Shown here piece by piece: positions 1 to 7,021 of a stretch of DNA of 7,601 bases. Below the pieces are notes generated by a model. It was not told the DNA's origin. It saw nothing but the letters and a program-made list of their open reading frames with translations, and made no database searches. Origin of the DNA: an uncultured Dialister sp. (lineage in GTDB: Bacteria; Bacillota; Negativicutes; Veillonellales; Dialisteraceae); contig CAKQBK010000087.1 in assembly GCA_934216155.1 (NCBI GenBank), forward strand, positions 1 to 7,601, written 5' to 3'. Position numbers and translations under genes: made by a program. Positions within the stretch are counted from its first letter, which is position 1, and each line of letters opens with the position of its first letter.

Positions 1-51
1 TCCATTTCATTTCTAATTATGCCATATATACACGCTTAAAATCCAAGGGCC

Positions 52-72
52 TGGTCCAAATCTCTGGGACCA
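52..72 (-). other. Weak hairpin just downstream of the cobN stop codon
   Basis: A 6-bp perfect stem (TGGTCC with GGACCA, 9-nt loop) lies 5 bases past the cobN stop codon on the minus strand. It is followed by a G/C-rich stretch and then GATTTTAAG, not by a clear T-run. It could be part of a poor terminator or only a chance dyad. Nothing else in positions 1-77 is recognisable. A minus-strand ATG at position 10 has no ribosome binding site and too little sequence to judge. Confidence 0.25.
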
Positions 73-77
73 TTATA

Positions 78-3000
78 TCATTCATCATCTTCCAACTCCC
101 CTTCCACATCCAAGTACAACTGCTGCAATTCGCCCAGTGTTTCTTCTTTGGCATTCCAAAGTCCTCGTTTTTCTGCTTCCAGCAAGGTTTCGGTGATGCG
201 CTGCAGAGCCCAGGGATTGACTTCTTTCATCCAGTCCTGCACTTTCCGATCCAGGGCATATTTTTCTGCCAATTTCTCATACATCCAATCTTCCATCACA
301 TCGCTGGTGGCATCCCACTGGAAGCTGATGGATACACGACTGGACAGGTCAGCGGCCCCTTTATAGCCGTGTTTCATCATGCCTTCGATAAATTTCGGAT
401 TGATGGATTCGGCGCGGAATACCCGCTTGGCCACTTCTTGTACGGTCCGCACTTTCACTTGGGTCCGGTCGGTGCTGTCTCCTTCATAGGAATGAGGCTT
501 TTTGCCCGAATAAGACCGCACCGCCGCGATGAGGCCTCCGTGATAGGCGTTGTAATCGTCACTGCTCATCATATTGGTTTCATGGTTGTCTTCATTTTTG
601 ATGGTCACTTCCATATGAGCCAAGCGATTTTCGAAGAGTTCCGGCTTGTAAGTGCCATTGGATTTGGCCCCATAGGCATGACCGCCCCAGCGTACAAAAA
701 CATGAGCCAAGTCATCCAAGGAATCCCAATTTTTATTTTCCAAGAGCGCAGCTACGCCGGCACCGTAGGTTCCTGGGGCATCGCCAAATACCCGATAGGC
801 CGCTTCTCGCCAGGCTTCTTCGGGCTTCATGCCTTTCGCCACCATAGCTTGGCTGTCTACGGAAATATGATGCTTCACGAAATTTTCTTCATCAGGTTCA
901 TCCAGAGAAGCCGCCAGAAGAACTGCTTTATCCAACAGAGAAACCACCACGGGCATGGTGTCTCGGAAGAGTCCACTGATGCGGGCCGTCACATCGATAC
1001 GAGGCCGTTTCAGTTCCGACAGGGGAATCACTTCCAGTTGTTTCACCATGAGGCTTCCTTTTTCCCACACCGGCTTGAGCCCCATAAGGTACAAAAATTC
1101 AGCGATACACTGGCCGTGGCTTCGCATGTTGGACCCGGACCAGAAGACCATGCCTACATTTTCCGGATATTTTCCTTCGTCGGCAATGAATTGCTCAATC
1201 ACCTGGTCGCCCAATTCTTTTCCGATTTCCCACGCTGCTTTGGTGGGCAGTTTTCTTGGATCGATTCCATAGAAATTGACCCCCGCCGGAATGAGAGACA
1301 CCCCGCCAGCATGAGGAGAGCCCGACGGTCCGGGCTGGATGTACTTAGCAGAAATGCCTTCCAGCGTATGGGTCATTTCCTGCTTTGTTCCGGTCAGGCG
1401 ATGGTACAGGTCAGAGGAAATATATTTCCCCAGTTGTCGCAATTTTTCTTGCCAAGCAGAATCGGCTTCTTTGACAAACGGAAGGGCCATCCCATCCTGC
1501 AGTGCCTCGTCGGTGAAATCGTTCTCCATCAGGGCCGCCACAAATGACTCCGCTTCCCCGCGAATTTGTTTCATCAATTCACTGCCGGTCAATCCGCAAG
1601 GGAGCAACACCTGGGCCTGTCGAATCAAATCTTCTACGGTGAAGCCTTCTTTTTCCGCAAAGAGAGCAACAATGGACGGTTCGTCTCCATTGGGAAGTCG
1701 CAGCATTTGTAGAATTTCATTTCTAAGAATCTCCCCCTCGGGCATCTGTCCCATGATGTGAAGACCTGCATGGCACTCACTATTTTTCAAATCTTCGATA
1801 TAACTGTGCAGTTTTCCTAAGTAATCGGTAAAAGGTTCGCTTTCCTCATAAAGCACTTCCCCATCCAAATCCGCTTTTTTCGCCAGTTCGCGGATAGAAG
1901 AAATCAGCTTTTTCGCCGTTTCCGGCTCTGTTTTCTCGAAATGGGCGTATTCATCCATGGCCTTTTCCAATTCAGCCAATTCATCATAGGTGCCTGCATC
2001 GGTCAGCGGCGCCGGCAAGTGGTCCACCAGACACGCCCCGCCGCGGCGTTTTGCCTGGATGCCTTCGCCGGTGATGGTCATGTGATAGGGATAAATATTC
2101 GGAAGCGACCCGAGAGCCAAATCGGGATAGCTATCCGCCGAGAGTCCTGCCCCCTTGCCTGGCAACCATTCCAAATTGCCATGGGTGCCCACATGAATCA
2201 CCGCATCGGCCTGCCACACGTCACGAATCCACTGGTAGTACGCCAAGTATTGGTGGGTCGGCGCCACATATGGATCGTGGTACACCTTATCGGCGTCAAA
2301 ACCATAGCCGCGAGGGGCCTGCACGGTGATGAACACATGGCCATCTAAGAGCCCCGGGACGAGAATATTTCCTTCGTCATCCACCATGACAGTTCCCGGT
2401 GCCTTGCCCCAATCCTTTTCCATCTGCTTTTTGGCCATTTTGGGGAACGAATCAAAGAAACGAACGTACTGCTGACATGGCATTTTCTGACACTGTTCCA
2501 CCTGTTCTTCGGTCATCATGGACAGGTCATTGGTGGCCCGTGAGGTGAGCATGGAAATCAGCTCTGCACCGTCCTTGGGCAGGAAATCCAGCTGATACCC
2601 TGCCTCTTTCATCATCTCCAAGAAGCGGCACATACTCTCAATGGAATCCAAGCCTAGAGCGCTTCCGATATTGGAATTTTTCGGCGGATAATTATGGAAA
2701 ATGATGGCAATCTTCTTCTCCTTATTTTCCTTCCGATGCAGCCGGGCCCACGCGCCGGACCGAGACACCATGTAGGACACCCGCTCCGGCAGCGGCAGGT
2801 ATTCCACTTCCCCATTGTCCTTCACATGCTTCGCCGCGATGGGCACGCCGTGGATGATTCCGTCCATTTCTGGCATGGTGACGCTAATGGATATTTCCAT
2901 GGCATTCATGCCTTCCGGAGAATTTTCCCACTCCTCTTTCGGCGCAATGAGAGAATAAGCCTGCAGCACCGGGACACCGATTTCTTTTAGCGTTTCTGTA

Positions 3001-3803
3001 GAAATAGAGCCCGACGTGGTGAAAGAAAATTTCATCACATTCACCACCGCATCCACCACGGTTCGACCATCTCTTGTGAAATACTTTTGAAATACTTCAG
3101 AAATGGTGGGCATCCCCAGCTTCGGGTCCGGCAAGCCATTGGTGAAAACCGGGATGATATTCAGCCCCTGCTTTTCCGCTTCCGCAATGAACGCATCCTG
3201 GTAATGCAAATCATCCCACACCCATTCATCCCGATAGAAAAGGAAACCAATAGTGGGCCGCCCTGGCTTCATGTAGGTCTTCTCATAAAGAGACAAATCA
3301 TCCATGAACTTATTTGCCATGCCCGGATGATAGATGCCCGCCCAGCAAAGTGGCGTTGGCACCTCCGGCACTTCGATGGTGTCGTCAAACAGGTGGGAAC
3401 TGTAGAGCCACAAGTTTTTGTAATTGGACAAACCGCCGTAGAAACTGTACTCCTTGAAGATGGAAATATCCTTCCCGTCCACCCATTTCATGCACTCCTC
3501 TTCCGCCGAGCCAGCCGCATCCATGTAGTACGGAATGCCCTGCCGTTCCAGGAAATGCATACAGGCCGTCCAGAACTTCGTGCGGATCGTATTGCCCATG
3601 AAGCGAATCATCACCAAAGAGGCACCCTCCACCGCCTGGGCCCAAGTGGGATTCCACACATCCTCATCGGACGTTTTCAGCACCTCACAGGCAGAGCTCA
3701 CTTTCCCTTCTTCTTTCAGTTCCTCCAATGCACGGCTCATCATGAAATATCGACGGTCCACATTGGTCATATATATGATTTTTGGACTTCTTACGTTTTT
3801 CAT
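78..3803 (-). CDS. cobN: CobN-family cobaltochelatase large subunit (tetrapyrrole metallochelatase)
   Basis: CobN is the large porphyrinoid-binding subunit of the ATP-dependent cobaltochelatase, which inserts cobalt into hydrogenobyrinate a,c-diamide with two AAA+ partners (CobS/CobT or ChlI/ChlD-like). The domain runs through the whole protein. Visible family blocks, numbered from the upstream ATG at 3815, are HVGTHGNLEWLPGKG at 541-555, AKRRGGACLVDHLPAP at 588-603, GVNFYGIDPRKLPTKAAW at 845-862, RPRIDVTARISGLFRD at 937-952 and FGDAPGTYGAG at 1010-1020. The GTHGNLEWLPGK form fits CobN better than the Mg-chelatase H subunit, which usually has GxHGxLEFMPGK. No signal peptide or membrane segment is seen, so it should be cytoplasmic. 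Length (1241 aa from the chosen start) is normal. I choose ATG 3803 over ATG 3815 because GGAG sits 6 nt upstream of 3803, while the upstream ATG has none. No partner AAA+ gene is in the window. A HmuS-like demetallating role is possible. The family call is secure; the exact substrate is not. Confidence 0.93.
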   Translation of the reverse strand: MKNVRSPKIIYMTNVDRRYFMMSRALEELKEEGKVSSACEVLKTSDEDVWNPTWAQAVEGASLVMIRFMGNTIRTKFWTACMHFLERQGIPYYMDAAGSAEEECMKWVDGKDISIFKEYSFYGGLSNYKNLWLYSSHLFDDTIEVPEVPTPLCWAGIYHPGMANKFMDDLSLYEKTYMKPGRPTIGFLFYRDEWVWDDLHYQDAFIAEAEKQGLNIIPVFTNGLPDPKLGMPTISEVFQKYFTRDGRTVVDAVVNVMKFSFTTSGSISTETLKEIGVPVLQAYSLIAPKEEWENSPEGMNAMEISISVTMPEMDGIIHGVPIAAKHVKDNGEVEYLPLPERVSYMVSRSGAWARLHRKENKEKKIAIIFHNYPPKNSNIGSALGLDSIESMCRFLEMMKEAGYQLDFLPKDGAELISMLTSRATNDLSMMTEEQVEQCQKMPCQQYVRFFDSFPKMAKKQMEKDWGKAPGTVMVDDEGNILVPGLLDGHVFITVQAPRGYGFDADKVYHDPYVAPTHQYLAYYQWIRDVWQADAVIHVGTHGNLEWLPGKGAGLSADSYPDLALGSLPNIYPYHMTITGEGIQAKRRGGACLVDHLPAPLTDAGTYDELAELEKAMDEYAHFEKTEPETAKKLISSIRELAKKADLDGEVLYEESEPFTDYLGKLHSYIEDLKNSECHAGLHIMGQMPEGEILRNEILQMLRLPNGDEPSIVALFAEKEGFTVEDLIRQAQVLLPCGLTGSELMKQIRGEAESFVAALMENDFTDEALQDGMALPFVKEADSAWQEKLRQLGKYISSDLYHRLTGTKQEMTHTLEGISAKYIQPGPSGSPHAGGVSLIPAGVNFYGIDPRKLPTKAAWEIGKELGDQVIEQFIADEGKYPENVGMVFWSGSNMRSHGQCIAEFLYLMGLKPVWEKGSLMVKQLEVIPLSELKRPRIDVTARISGLFRDTMPVVVSLLDKAVLLAASLDEPDEENFVKHHISVDSQAMVAKGMKPEEAWREAAYRVFGDAPGTYGAGVAALLENKNWDSLDDLAHVFVRWGGHAYGAKSNGTYKPELFENRLAHMEVTIKNEDNHETNMMSSDDYNAYHGGLIAAVRSYSGKKPHSYEGDSTDRTQVKVRTVQEVAKRVFRAESINPKFIEGMMKHGYKGAADLSSRVSISFQWDATSDVMEDWMYEKLAEKYALDRKVQDWMKEVNPWALQRITETLLEAEKRGLWNAKEETLGELQQLYLDVEGELEDDE

Positions 3804-3809
3804 AGAAAT

Positions 3810-3813
3810 CTCC
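3810..3813 (-). promoter_or_regulatory. Ribosome binding site selecting the cobN start at 3803
   Basis: The minus-strand tetramer GGAG lies 6 nt before ATG 3803. It overlaps the alternative ATG at 3815, which is preceded only by an A-rich stretch. This favours a protein starting MKNVRSPKIIYMTN, four residues shorter than the longest open frame. Confidence 0.65.
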
Positions 3814-3870
3814 ATTTTTTGTAAATTGGTTGATTGTTGTTAGTTGCTAGGTCATCATAACGTATCGCTA

Positions 3871-4112
3871 CGTCATTTCGACCGACGGGATTCGTGCGAA
3901 ATGTCTCTATCGGGCTTTCTCGCACTTTGTTAGACAAAAGTGGATAATGTTAAGCAATAGCTGGAAAGACACTAGCTGAAACTATCCCATTACGGCTCCA
4001 TTCAGTTGGATAGATTTCCGCTAGAGGTTTTAGATTTCTCCACTTCTGTCCAACATAGTACCGAACTACTCTACAGCGTCATCAAGTACAAATCCCATCG
4101 GTCGAAATGACG
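3871..4112. mobile_element. MITE-like element A, 27-bp terminal inverted repeats
   Basis: The left end (3871-3897, starting CGTCATTTCGACCGAC) and right end (4086-4112, ending GGTCGAAATGACG) are inverted repeats matching at 24 of 27 positions. A second inverted pair lies inside: 3929-3944 against 4039-4054, 14 of 16 matching. The 242-bp element has no convincing ORF. It is bounded by the 3-bp direct repeat CTA (3868-3870 and 4113-4115), which could be a target-site duplication. Related copies lie at 6896, 7022 and 7378. It occupies most of the gap between the receptor terminator and cobN, ending 67 bp before the cobN start. It looks like a non-autonomous transposable or REP-type palindromic unit; no transposase is in the window. 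Confidence 0.72.
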
Positions 4113-4140
4113 CTAAAGAGAACACAGTTAGATCAATAGT

Positions 4141-4175
4141 ATAAAAATGGCTGGCAGCCATAAAAGCTGCCAGCC
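4141..4175 (-). terminator. Intrinsic terminator of the TonB-dependent receptor gene
   Basis: On the minus strand, 19 nt after the receptor stop codon, a perfect 10-bp G/C-rich stem (GGCTGGCAGC with GCTGCCAGCC, 7-nt loop TTTTATG) is followed at once by ATTTTTAT. This is a textbook Rho-independent terminator and implies that most receptor transcripts end before cobN. In the plus direction the stem is followed by GCCGTTC, so termination there is unlikely. Confidence 0.9.
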
Positions 4176-4194
4176 GCCGTTCAGCAAGATTAAT

Positions 4195-6208
4195 TTAGAA
4201 TTTATATCTATAAGATAACATAAAATTACGTGGGGTAGAATAATAGTAACTAGTTGTGTGAGATACCACATCTTCACGATTAAAGATATTTTCGACCGTT
4301 AAAATAACATCACTAATTTTATTCGGTGAATATTTAGCACTGAAGCTGGTGAGCAAATAAGGCTTCATATCATAAGAATGTTTATCAGACGGTGTCATTA
4401 CTCGATTTGCCAAATATGTAAAATTCAAAGCTGTAGACCACTTGTCCTGATTATAAGTTACACCACCATTCAAAAGGAATTTACCATATGCATGGTCCCA
4501 ATACCCTTTTTTCATTAAACGAGCCGTAGTTTGCTTAGTTTCTGGATCTTGTAAAGTTACTCCTGCATTCCATCCAAAACCATTGGTTTCAGCACTTTTT
4601 ACGCTAAATTCAATTCCTTTATTCTTAAAATCTTCATTGGTGCTATTATAAAAATACTTTTTAGTATCAGGTTCTTGGGTTCTTACAAAAGATATTTTAT
4701 CCTTAATTTTTTCGGTAAACAGTGCTAATTTATAAGAACGATTTGGCGTTTCTGCTTTCCAGCCCAATTCATAATGCGTTCCTTTCTGTGGACGCAACTC
4801 TGAATTGCCAATAATACTCCCCTCATTATCTGATTTAGAATACATCTGAGAAAAAGTTGGTAAAACAAATGACTGCCCAGCACTAGCATATAAGCTTTGG
4901 CTATCATTAATTTTGTGTAAATACTGTGCCTGTCCACTAAAATTATGGAAAGTCATTGGACCGCCTTGTGTCCAAGTACCGCGTCCACCAATAGTTAAAC
5001 TATCTTTCTCTGTTAACGTCTTATCCCATGATCCAAATATTGAGTAAATATTCCGACCATAGTCTTTATAGCTACTACCAGAAGTCTCATACGTTTCTCT
5101 AATAATAGAACTTCCTAATAAGAAAGTCTGTGTCCCCTGCATCCAAATCTTCTGAATATCATACCCATATGAATTATTTGTCTCTTTATCATGTTTAAGC
5201 TGTGGCACTTTGTTTTTAACATCATTCTTTGTACCCATATTGCCATAATAATTAATTGCATGAGTATCCATTGTATTACGATTATAAAAAACATGTCCAG
5301 CTAATCCATTATCGTTTTTAAAATTAACCTGTAAAAAATCTTTTTCATATTCAAACTTTTTAGCGTATTTAATATCCCCATTTCGATAACTTTCATTAGG
5401 GTCAGTAATATCATAATATTTATATTCCCACCGATTGACAGATTTATTATGATTGTACAGAACATCTACATTATCATTAAATTTATAAGACAACATTAAA
5501 TCATTCTTTTCAGAACCAAGATAATTTTGCTTCATATGCGCAGGTGTCGATGACTTAGTATTTAAAACGGTCTCATAATTGGAAATCAGCCCCATATTCC
5601 CCCACTTATTATAATGGTATGCAATAGAAGCTTTTCCAGCATGAGCAGATACACTATAATCCTGTTTGCTTTTATCTCCTAAGCCAACTTTTACTTCATT
5701 AGGAAGCACTTTCTTTGTAATAATATTAATGACCCCACCCGTAGCTTGACTGCCGTATAAAACGGCTCCGCCACCTCTAACAATTTCAACTTTTTCAACA
5801 GAACTTGGCGAAATATTTTCAAGATTATACAAACTTCTCCAGTTAATTGGTGTACCATTGACCATAACAACGGTCCCACTATCTACACCACGAATTACCA
5901 GTTTACTTGTCATCGAACCATTGGCTGCACCATTCGGACCCATTCCAGATGTAACAACACCATCTAAATATTGAAGCGCTGCATACATATTATCTGCACC
6001 AGTCTGTTCAATTTCTTTCGCCGTAAATGTTTGTGTACTAGCTCCAATATCTACATCTTTCTTTTCGTAACGAGTAGCAGTGACAGTAATTGGATTTAAT
6101 GTATATACAGGCGTTTCATCAGCTGCATAAGAACTACTGTTTATCCCCCCCAGTAAGTGCTGCCGCAGCCAAAGCCATGGTGATCATCCATCGTGTCTGT
6201 TTTTTCAT
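4195..6208 (-). CDS. TonB-dependent outer-membrane receptor (BtuB/FepA type), frame broken in the signal peptide by a G7 run
   Basis: This is a 22-strand beta-barrel receptor with an N-terminal plug, taking up a scarce ligand using TonB energy. The uninterrupted frame runs from ATG 5988 (597 aa), but plug residues continue in frame upstream to 6144. A good start with ribosome binding site is at ATG 6208, encoding a signal peptide (MKKQTRWMITMALAAAALTGG). The two are joined if the seven-G run at 6145-6151 is read as six, giving 670 aa, a usual family length. In that restored protein the cleavage site is near residues 28-29 (SSSYAA|DET), a TonB-box-like stretch PITVTATR is at 39-46, plug motif VIRGVDSGTVVMVNG at 104-118, EIVRGGGAVLYGSQATGGVI at 141-160, and the last residue is Phe (SYRYKF), the outer-membrane insertion signal. 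The barrel has FVLP (447-450) and NSEL (468-471) where haem receptors carry FRAP and NPDL, with no His between. Ligand unknown: corrinoid, haem or siderophore. The gene is much more A+T-rich than cobN, suggesting transfer. Confidence 0.88.
6145..6151 (-). repeat. Seven-G homopolymer that sets the receptor reading frame
   Basis: On the minus strand the tract follows codon 19 (ACT) of the signal peptide. With seven G the frame from ATG 6208 reads on to GAT AAA CAG TAG and stops after 24 residues. With six G it enters the long receptor frame through ATA AAC AGT AGT. The tract may be a slipped-strand phase switch, a real inactivating mutation or a base-calling error. Confidence 0.8.
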
Positions 6209-6412
6209 GATAAGAACCTCTTTCCTTACAATGAGAAGCCAATATTGGTTTCTGTGAAGTATAAAATCCCCTGATAGCAACCGATTTCTTAAGGCTTCTT
6301 TTGCATTGTACCGTTTTCATTCTCACGAAAAAACTTGTCTATACGTGGCATCCATAGCTTTAAGTGATCTTAAAAAAGGAATTTTATTTATTCATGTTTT
6401 TGTTATTATATA
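6209..6412 (-). promoter_or_regulatory. Long structured 5' leader of the receptor mRNA (class unknown)
   Basis: The promoter at 6419-6447 implies an untranslated leader of about 200 nt. A 7-bp perfect stem pairs AGAAGCC (6293-6299) with GGCTTCT (6234-6240), just before the ribosome binding site. Inside it lies a smaller pairing of GGTT (6279-6282) with AACC (6247-6250). An upstream CACG/CGTG stem is also possible. I looked for the conserved boxes of the cobalamin, NiCo, FMN and preQ1 riboswitches and did not see them. A regulatory role is inferred only from length and pairing. The leader also contains an out-of-frame 61-codon ORF that I do not regard as real. Confidence 0.3.
6217..6227 (-). 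promoter_or_regulatory. Ribosome binding site of the receptor gene
   Basis: The minus-strand purine run AAGGAAAGAGG ends 8 nt before ATG 6208. Its strength and spacing support 6208 as the true start rather than ATG 5988, which lies inside the plug domain and would lack a signal peptide. Confidence 0.8.
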
Positions 6413-6418
6413 CTCATT

Positions 6419-6447
6419 ATTATGGACTGCTATATCATATTTGTCAA
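6419..6447 (-). promoter_or_regulatory. Sigma-70-type promoter of the receptor gene
   Basis: The minus strand carries TTGACA (6442-6447), a 17-nt spacer and CATAAT (6419-6424). This is a perfect -35 and a 5-of-6 match at -10 in an A/T-rich region. Transcription would start near 6412. Confidence 0.75.
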
Positions 6448-6452
6448 ATATG
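6436..6452. promoter_or_regulatory. Perfect palindrome over the -35 box, candidate operator
   Basis: CATATTTG and CAAATATG form perfect 8-bp arms around one central base. The -35 hexamer of the receptor promoter lies entirely inside, a position where a bound repressor would block RNA polymerase. The sequence does not clearly match the Fur, Rex, FNR or NikR consensus sites I know. A metal- or ligand-sensing repressor is the natural guess for a receptor gene, but that is inference. Confidence 0.5.
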
Positions 6453-6462
6453 TTTTTAAATC

Positions 6463-6521
6463 CAGTAGGCAGTTAGCGGTTGGCAGTAGGCAGTAAACTG
6501 CTAACCGCTAACTGCCTACTG
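6463..6521. repeat. 59-bp inverted repeat with perfect 19-bp arms
   Basis: Arms at 6463-6481 (CAGTAGGCAGTTAGCGGTT) and 6503-6521 are perfect reverse complements. The 21-nt loop repeats part of the arm (GCAGTAGGCAGT at 6483-6494) and carries a small inner dyad, GCAGT-AA-ACTGC. It lies between two divergent promoters (6419-6447 minus, 6537-6565 plus). There is no T-run on either side, so it is not a normal terminator. It looks like a dispersed palindromic repeat unit or a transcription insulator. Confidence 0.75.
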
Positions 6522-6536
6522 CTCACTAAAATCTAT

Positions 6537-6565
6537 TTGACTTTTTCACCAATATCCTCTATAAT
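6537..6565 (+). promoter_or_regulatory. Near-consensus plus-strand promoter with no downstream gene
   Basis: TTGACT (6537-6542), a 17-nt spacer and TATAAT (6560-6565) match the sigma-70 consensus at 11 of 12 positions. Transcription should start near 6572. No plus-strand coding region follows, which suggests a noncoding RNA. Confidence 0.7.
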
Positions 6566-6571
6566 GAAATC

Positions 6572-6847
6572 ATAGCGAAGGGATGCACCGACAGCGCACG
6601 GCGCCGATGAAAAAACGCTGACCGGATAAGCCCTGCAACTCGCTTCCAGGATGAGGAATCCAAACATAAGGGCCCCGGTCAGACATGGCCGTTCAACCTG
6701 GGTGGAAACACAACAATGGGTTTTCACAATGCACAACTTAATAAGGTTGTATTGCTTGAAATAAGAAGCCTACATGAGAAATGATCAAATTCCATGATTG
6801 CATATGGCAGTCATGTTCTGGGGATTGTTTTTCATGTGGGCTTTTTT
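6572..6847 (+). ncRNA. Putative structured noncoding RNA, about 275 nt, family not recognised
   Basis: A strong promoter precedes this stretch and an intrinsic terminator closes it, with no credible ORF between. The body has an 8-bp perfect stem, CTGACCGG (6618-6625) with CCGGTCAG (6675-6682). This continues inward as GCCCT (6630-6634) with AGGGC (6669-6673). A second hairpin pairs GTGGAAAC (6702-6709) with GTTTTCAC (6720-6727), including one G-U. A small hairpin ACAAC/GTTGT lies near 6733-6750. CCAGG (6647-6651 region) and CCTGG (6697-6701 region) could form a pseudoknot. I checked by eye for hallmark sequences of tmRNA, RNase P RNA, SRP RNA, T-box and common riboswitches and found none. A 6S-type RNA cannot be excluded. 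It could instead be a leader whose gene has been lost. Confidence 0.5.
6763..6847 (+). terminator. Intrinsic terminator closing the putative ncRNA
   Basis: AGCCTACATGA (6767-6777) pairs with TCATGTGGGCT (6832-6842) over 11 bp with one G-T, and the stem runs directly into six T (6842-6847). Its large loop holds a second hairpin, CATGA (6793-6797) with TCATG (6811-6815), extended by TGC/GCA. The outer stem is unusually far apart for a terminator, but the paired base and T-run are clear. Confidence 0.6.
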
Positions 6848-6895
6848 GCGTGCCATAACATACCGATATCGCTCCTATTGACACATACCGCTTTC

Positions 6896-7021
6896 CGTCA
6901 TTTCGACCGACGGGATTCGTGCTGTATGTCTCCATCGGGCTTTCTTGCACTGTGTTAGATAAAAGTGGAGAAATCTCAAAGCACTAGCGGTATACCTGCT
7001 AGCTGAGATAGCCCGTTCCCA
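6896..7021. mobile_element. Partial MITE-like element B (left half only)
   Basis: It begins with CGTCATTTCGACCGAC, identical over 27 bases to the left end of the element at 3871. It stays clearly similar through the GTCTCNATCGGGCTTTCT and GTTAGANAAAAGTGGA segments and on to about 7020. There it stops abruptly at the left end of the next element. The expected right half, with its inverted terminus, does not reappear after 7307, so this copy is truncated. Confidence 0.65.

Noticed and set aside
369..1547. Long plus-strand open frame opposite cobN (392 codons), with several others (1941-2348, 3087-3824)
   Set aside because: They lie antisense to a well-supported CobN frame, have no family motifs and no ribosome binding sites, and their composition follows the complement of cobN codons.
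4195..5988. Receptor gene starting at ATG 5988
   Set aside because: That ATG lies inside the plug domain without a ribosome binding site. In-frame homology-like plug residues continue upstream and the signal peptide would be missing.
6141..6326. Minus-strand 61-codon ORF overlapping the receptor start
   Set aside because: It lies mostly in the leader, has no good ribosome binding site and reads the signal-peptide region in a different frame. It would join the receptor frame only with eight G, and even then without a signal peptide.
6209..6412. Cobalamin riboswitch upstream of the receptor
   Set aside because: Expected from the cobN neighbour, but the conserved B12-box and GCCACTG-type segments are absent on the transcribed strand.
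6690..6730. T-box-like GGGTGG segment in the putative ncRNA
   Set aside because: The match to the T-box AGGGTGGNACCGCG core is short, the rest of the leader architecture is missing and no aminoacyl-tRNA synthetase or amino-acid gene follows.
6533..6950. Two minus-strand ORFs of 67 and 70 codons
   Set aside because: They run antisense through the stems and terminator of the putative ncRNA, with no ribosome binding site, no motif and no credible composition.
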